DNA of 64,000 nucleotides from CAYJFD01 sp964369605 (GTDB lineage Bacteria > Bacteroidota > Bacteroidia > Bacteroidales > UBA932): the NCBI GenBank assembly GCA_964369605.1, contig CAYJFD010000005.1:16678-80677 (forward strand), written 5' to 3'. Under the pieces are notes generated by a model. That model searched no databases. It was not told where the DNA came from and saw nothing but the letters and a program-made list of their open reading frames with translations. Shown here in pieces: positions 60,006-64,000 of the stretch. The translations under genes and the position numbers were made by a program. Position 1 is the stretch's first letter; every line of letters starts with the position of its first letter.

Positions 60006-60661
60006 TGATTACGGCGAGAAATATCAGCAAATCTTTTGGAGATCTAAGAATTCTTAAAGGACTAGATTTCGAAAGTAACAAAGCTGAGGTCGTTTCGATT
60101 ATGGGGGCTAGTGGAGCTGGGAAGTCAACACTCCTACAGGTTCTAGGCTCCCTTATGACTCCTGATTCTGGGGAAATTATTATCGACAATATTAATCTGG
60201 CATCTCTCTCAGAAGTTGAACTCTCTGATTTTAGAAATAAGAAAATAGGCTTTGTCTTCCAGGCACACCACCTACTCCCAGAATTTAGTGCTCTAGAGAA
60301 TGTCATGTTACCTGGCCTAATCGGGAAAAGAGATAAAAGTCTTGTAGAAGAAGAGGCAAAAATTTTACTTACAGACTTAGGCTTAGCTGATAGGCTTGAG
60401 CATAAGCCCTCTGAGCTATCAGGCGGAGAGCAGCAAAGGGTAGCTATCGCAAGGTCCCTAATTAACAAGCCATCTGTTCTTTTTGCAGATGAACCATCTG
60501 GAAATTTAGATAGCTCAAAAAAAGAGGAAATCCACCGTCTCTTTTTGGAATTAAGAGATAAATACTCTATAAGTGTGATCATCGTCACCCATGATAATGA
60601 TCTAGCTCAAATGTCAGATAGAATGCTAGTAATGACTGATGGACAGTTTATTTCACTTTAA
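60005..60661 (+). CDS. lolD: Lipoprotein-release ABC transporter ATPase (LolD-like)
   Basis: A 218-residue ATPase: Walker A GASGAGKST, FVFQAHHLLPEFSALENVMLPGLI, signature LSGGEQQRVAIARSL, and Walker B VLFADEPSGNLD. The HHLLPEF segment is typical of LolD, which drives LolC/E to move lipoproteins toward the outer membrane. The permease is not beside it, so a MacB-type partner cannot be excluded. It is translationally coupled to the Spy-like gene and overlaps trmN6. Confidence 0.87.
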   Translation: MITARNISKSFGDLRILKGLDFESNKAEVVSIMGASGAGKSTLLQVLGSLMTPDSGEIIIDNINLASLSEVELSDFRNKKIGFVFQAHHLLPEFSALENVMLPGLIGKRDKSLVEEEAKILLTDLGLADRLEHKPSELSGGEQQRVAIARSLINKPSVLFADEPSGNLDSSKKEEIHRLFLELRDKYSISVIIVTHDNDLAQMSDRMLVMTDGQFISL

Positions 60662-61448
60662 ACACTTTTCATTAAAGAATATAGAATCTTCGATGAAGAT
60701 AGGTACAGATGCCATACTCTTAGGAGCATGGCTATCTGCACCTCAAATAGTCCCTACTAGTGCCGAGCACAAACACATTCGTATGTTAGACATAGGGACA
60801 GGCACTGGTGTTATCTCTCTAATCACAGCTCAGAGATTTATCAAGGCAAGAGGTCATAATTTCAACATTGACGCGATAGACATAGACTTGGCCTCTGCAA
60901 ATGAAGCTCAATACAATTTCGCTCTCTCCCCTTGGGCTAAGAATCTCCAGGCTCACCACAAATCTCTTTCTGATTTTTTGAAAGAATTAGAAACTAACGA
61001 AAATATAGATTGGAAATACGATTTAATCTTTAGTAACCCACCATATTTTCAGAGTTCCCTTAAGAATCCTAATGTAAGAAAAACTATGGCCCGTCACTGC
61101 GACGATAGTTTAAGTCACGAAGAGATTATCTATTCTGCAGCTAAACTCCTTGCTCCTAAGGGACGCATAGCGCTGATACTCCCACTTACTGAGGGGGAAA
61201 TCTTCAAAACAAAGATTCTTAGAGAGGCTGACTTTAACCTACACCGCATTTGCCGAATTAAGACCTCAACCCGCAAAGCTGTCTCTAGACTTCTTATGGA
61301 ATTCTCTTTTCAGGATAAAGAAGCAATAAGTAGCGCAGAATCATTCTCTACTTCAGAACTAATAATTAATGAAGGTGAATTTCATAGCTCTGACTATATT
61401 GAACTGCTAAGTGATATATGCCTTAAAAAGTTCCTAAAGTCTCCCTGA
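60639..61448 (+). CDS. trmN6: tRNA1(Val) (adenine(37)-N6)-methyltransferase
   Basis: A 269-residue class I methyltransferase. FHFKHFSLKNIESSMKIGTDAILLGAWL near the start, MLDIGTGTGVISLITAQR (S-adenosylmethionine site) and LIFSNPPYFQSS (catalytic NPPY) match TrmN6/YfiC, which methylates A37 of tRNA-Val. It overlaps the end of lolD by 23 bases. The assignment to the tRNA target follows the family; related proteins can differ. Confidence 0.9.
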   Translation: MDSLFHFKHFSLKNIESSMKIGTDAILLGAWLSAPQIVPTSAEHKHIRMLDIGTGTGVISLITAQRFIKARGHNFNIDAIDIDLASANEAQYNFALSPWAKNLQAHHKSLSDFLKELETNENIDWKYDLIFSNPPYFQSSLKNPNVRKTMARHCDDSLSHEEIIYSAAKLLAPKGRIALILPLTEGEIFKTKILREADFNLHRICRIKTSTRKAVSRLLMEFSFQDKEAISSAESFSTSELIINEGEFHSSDYIELLSDICLKKFLKSP

Positions 61449-61485
61449 GGCCCTCCTGTATTACGCTGATATTAAGCAAGATGCA

Positions 61486-61516
61486 AAAAGACTACGCTAA
61501 AATACGGGTAGTCTTT
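61486..61516. terminator. Hairpin after trmN6
   Basis: AAAGACTAC (61488-61496) pairs with GTAGTCTTT (61508-61516) around an 11-base loop. The A-run on the left makes the leftward T-run better than the rightward one. Confidence 0.6.
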
Positions 61517-61554
61517 CTGTAAATGACTAATATTCAAGATTTTGCAGAGGGGCA

Positions 61555-61588
61555 TAAAAAAGTAGGGGGCCACTTATAAAGTGACCCC
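61555..61588 (-). terminator. Terminator of the EF-G paralogue gene
   Basis: On the minus strand GGGGTCACTT pairs with AAGTGGCCCC (one G-U pair) and runs into six Ts (complement of 61556-61561). Confidence 0.8.
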
Positions 61589-61626
61589 GAAGGTGTTTGT
61601 TTTTTTATAGGTTGGAATTTAATCCA

Positions 61627-63777
61627 TTATTCTTCTGAATCCTCGTCAGTATAAGATTTCAATAGTTTATCTTGTACATCTGATGGAACTTGTGAATATT
61701 CTGCATAATCCATATTAAATGTTGCACGTCCTGAGGTCAAAGAACTTAATGAAGTAGAATACTTGTATAGCTCAGCTAGTGGAACTCTTGCATTTAATAT
61801 TTGGAAGTTTTTCACACTATTCATTCCTTCGATAAGAGATCTTCTGTTTTGTAAATCAGACATTACATCTCCCATATAGTCTGTAGGAACCATAACCTCT
61901 AAGTTATATATCGGCTCCATAATCTTTGGACCTGCATTTCTAAATGCCTCCTTGAAAGCATTACGCGCTGCCAACTTAAACGATATCTCGTTTGAGTCTA
62001 CTGGGTGCATCTTTCCATCATACACATAAACTTTAATATCTCTGGCATAGGATCCTGTTAGCGGTCCTTCCTCCATTTTTTCCATAATTCCCTTCAGAAT
62101 AGCTGGCATAAATCGCGCATCGATAGCACCTCCAACGATACAGTTATAGTATACTAATTTACCTCCCCAATCCATTGTAAACTCTTCTTTTCCTTTTAAG
62201 TTCAACACTAGTTCTTTTCCGTCAACCTTAAAACGATTATTCTCTGGTTCTCCTTCGATAAAAGGCTCAATTAAGATATGTACTTCACCGAACTGTCCTG
62301 CTCCTCCTGATTGTTTCTTATGTCGATAGTTAGCTGTTGCGACTTTAGTAATAGTCTCCCTATAAGAGATTTTAGGCGCAAATAGTTCAACTTCTAGTTT
62401 ATTTACATTATTAAGATGCCACTTTAATATATTAATATGATGCTCTCCTTGTCCCGAAAGGATGGTTTGCTTTAATTCTTTTGCGTAATGAACTTTTATG
62501 GTTGGATCTTCAGCCGCTGCTCTATGTAAGATTTCACCTAATTTCTCTTCATCTTTCTCGTCTTGTGCTTTAATAGCTGTTGTAAACTTGGACGAAGGAT
62601 AGACCGTTGGCTCACATACATAATCAACTGAAGGCACACATAGTGTTTGATTTGTCTTTACGGACTTTAACTTCACGGTACAACCTATGTCTCCAGCTCC
62701 CATTTCAGTCACCTTATCTCTTTTCTTACCCGCAACTGCATACAGAGATGAGATTCTTTCTTTAGATCCATTTTCTGGATTTACTAAGTCCATTCCTTCA
62801 TGTATCTTTCCAGAAAGTACTTTAAAGTATGAAACTTCACCAAGGTGCTGCTCCACAGCTGTTCTATATATATAAATAGCCGCTTCTCCATCTTGACTAC
62901 ATTCTAATTCTCCACCTCCTACAAGCTTCTCTTTTCTGAATGATGGTGCTGGTGTGGCATTTATAATAAACTCCATTAAGCGCTTCACTCCGATATCTTT
63001 TTTAGCAGATAAGCAGAAAACAGGAATAATATCAGCATTTAAGAAACCTATCATTAGTCCATCAAGCATTTCACGATGAGTTAGTTCACCTGCAAAGAAC
63101 TTTTCCATAAGTTCTTCACTTGCAGACGCAGCACTTTCAAGCAGCTGAGATCTTGACTCATTAGCTCTTTCTATCTGGTCTTCTGGGATATCCATTTCCT
63201 CTCTTTCCCCATTCTCGCCAATAAATTTGTACATCTTCATCTTTATCACATCGATAAAAGAATCGAAATTTGGTCCAGGATTCACAGGATACTGCGCTGG
63301 GAATACTTTTTTTCCATAAGTCTGAAGTAAAGACTCTACTGTCTTTTCCCAGTCAGCATTTTCTGCATCAAGATGATTTACTGCGATGATGATCGGTTTT
63401 TTATATTCTTCCGCATAGCGAGAAAAAATTTCAGTTCCTACCTCTACTCCTTGAGTAGCATTTACTAACATCACTCCACTATCACAGACTTTAAAGCCTG
63501 AAACTACTCCTCCTACAAAATCTTCTGAACCTGGTGTATCCATAATATTAAACTTATGGTCCATAAATTCAGTATATAATGGCGTCGAGTAGATTGAACG
63601 CTGGTATAACTGCTCTACCTCTGTATTATCACTTATTGTATTCTTCTGCTCTACACTTCCTCTTCTGTCAATAATTTTGCCTTCAAACATCATTGTCTCT
63701 GCAAGTGTTGTCTTTCCTGACTTGGAACTTCCAAGTAAAACCACGTTTCTAATGTCTGAGGTCTGGTACGTCTTCAT
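61627..63777 (-). CDS. EF-G paralogue with altered GTPase motifs
   Basis: A 716-residue five-domain translational GTPase related to EF-G but not the canonical factor. G1 is GSSKSGKT (residues 16-23) in place of AHIDAGKT, and G3 is DTPGSED (80-86), where the catalytic histidine of DTPGHVD is serine (Ser84). G4 is NHLD rather than NKLD/NKMD. Domains III-V are intact (AEDPTIKVHYAKELKQTILSGQGEHHINIL, ETITKVATANYRHKKQSGGAGQFGEV, LEVMVPTDYMGDVMSDLQNRR). Bacteroidetes often carry such paralogues; reported EF-G2-type factors act without normal GTP hydrolysis or in recycling. Own promoter and terminator. Confidence 0.9.
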   Translation of the reverse strand: MKTYQTSDIRNVVLLGSSKSGKTTLAETMMFEGKIIDRRGSVEQKNTISDNTEVEQLYQRSIYSTPLYTEFMDHKFNIMDTPGSEDFVGGVVSGFKVCDSGVMLVNATQGVEVGTEIFSRYAEEYKKPIIIAVNHLDAENADWEKTVESLLQTYGKKVFPAQYPVNPGPNFDSFIDVIKMKMYKFIGENGEREEMDIPEDQIERANESRSQLLESAASASEELMEKFFAGELTHREMLDGLMIGFLNADIIPVFCLSAKKDIGVKRLMEFIINATPAPSFRKEKLVGGGELECSQDGEAAIYIYRTAVEQHLGEVSYFKVLSGKIHEGMDLVNPENGSKERISSLYAVAGKKRDKVTEMGAGDIGCTVKLKSVKTNQTLCVPSVDYVCEPTVYPSSKFTTAIKAQDEKDEEKLGEILHRAAAEDPTIKVHYAKELKQTILSGQGEHHINILKWHLNNVNKLEVELFAPKISYRETITKVATANYRHKKQSGGAGQFGEVHILIEPFIEGEPENNRFKVDGKELVLNLKGKEEFTMDWGGKLVYYNCIVGGAIDARFMPAILKGIMEKMEEGPLTGSYARDIKVYVYDGKMHPVDSNEISFKLAARNAFKEAFRNAGPKIMEPIYNLEVMVPTDYMGDVMSDLQNRRSLIEGMNSVKNFQILNARVPLAELYKYSTSLSSLTSGRATFNMDYAEYSQVPSDVQDKLLKSYTDEDSEE

Positions 63778-63830
63778 AAAAATATTCTATTATTAAGTTA
63801 GTATTTTGTTTTTCACTTTTTCAAGTCTTA

Positions 63831-63838
63831 CAAAGTTA
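63831..63838 (-). promoter_or_regulatory. -7 element of the EF-G paralogue gene
   Basis: TAACTTTG on the minus strand, 53 bases before the ATG at 63777. Beyond it, 63839-64000 is AT-rich and shows no gene. Confidence 0.5.
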
Positions 63839-64000
63839 ACTTAATAATTTAAAGATTTACTTGATTATTCTTACTTCTGAATACATTTTTTTTAGTGACT
63901 GAGAATAGTTGTTCGAAAATTTTTAATCCTAATATTTTTTTATTAAATTATGCGCGAAACTAGGTTTTATATCGTCCTCTATATATACTTAACATTTCCT

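Overview
The window is AT-rich and comes from a member of the Bacteroidota, most likely the Bacteroidales. Evidence: many genes carry the Bacteroidetes sigma promoter (TAnnTTTG, sometimes with TTTG about 19-20 bases upstream); DUF4270 and DUF4831 proteins, an HU-CCDC81-like protein, BACON/BspA-type surface proteins and TPR-AraC regulators are present; and the gene orders lptE-TPR-secG and DAHP synthase fused to chorismate mutase are typical of that phylum. Anaerobic life is suggested by nrdD/nrdG, arginine deiminase and a fumarate-reductase-type cytochrome b. Genus and species cannot be decided from the sequence.

Layout. 1-8.7 kb: the end of a DUF4270 protein, acpP, purN, tRNA-Leu, dapF, tRNA-Gly, then a leftward operon yraN-manC-arcA-pheS and a lipoprotein with an FGE-sulfatase fold. 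8.7-16 kb: metK behind a SAM-II riboswitch, a possible structured RNA, a YhbP-like flavin protein, comF, glyA, a TrmH-family methyltransferase, a porin, an HU-CCDC81-like protein and tRNA-Asn. 16-25.6 kb: a structured leader in front of a polyprenol-phosphate mannosyltransferase-like gene, a TPR-AraC regulator, an ABC-F ATPase, an M16 protease, a short LysR-type protein overlapping a serine hydrolase, and a small lipoprotein. 25.6-27.8 kb is the only clearly accessory stretch: an IS4-type transposase fragment, a BACON/BspA-like leucine-rich-repeat lipoprotein and a group II intron remnant.

27.8-35 kb: leftward rpsF-rpsR-rplI and a tight leftward operon nrdD-nrdG-lpxL-like-DUF4831-pepD. 35-40 kb: a rightward run with a GT2 glycosyltransferase, a NagZ-like hydrolase, a fused dehydroquinase/EPSP-synthase-like protein lacking most catalytic residues, and a SagB-type nitroreductase. 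40-48.7 kb: leftward pyrH-frr-DAHP synthase/chorismate mutase, an sdhC without sdhA/sdhB, a DEAD-box helicase, a ferredoxin-nitroreductase, and leftward sigma54 activator-lptE-TPR-secG. 48.7-54.7 kb: direct repeats before a TPR lipoprotein, then a four-gene surface-glycan cassette (glycosyltransferase, Stealth phosphotransferase, CDP-ribitol synthase, LicD). 54.7-64 kb: lepA, split transketolase, an ECF sigma trio followed by lolD and trmN6, and an unusual EF-G paralogue.

Most of the window is housekeeping. The observations most worth checking are the CDP-ribitol/LicD/Stealth cassette, the degenerate AroD-AroA fusion, the SAM-II riboswitch far upstream of metK, two unassigned structured RNAs (10428-10497 and 15972-16028), promoters placed so close to start codons that leaderless mRNAs are expected, and the two mobile-element scars around the BspA-like gene. 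No CRISPR array, prophage or intact insertion sequence was seen.
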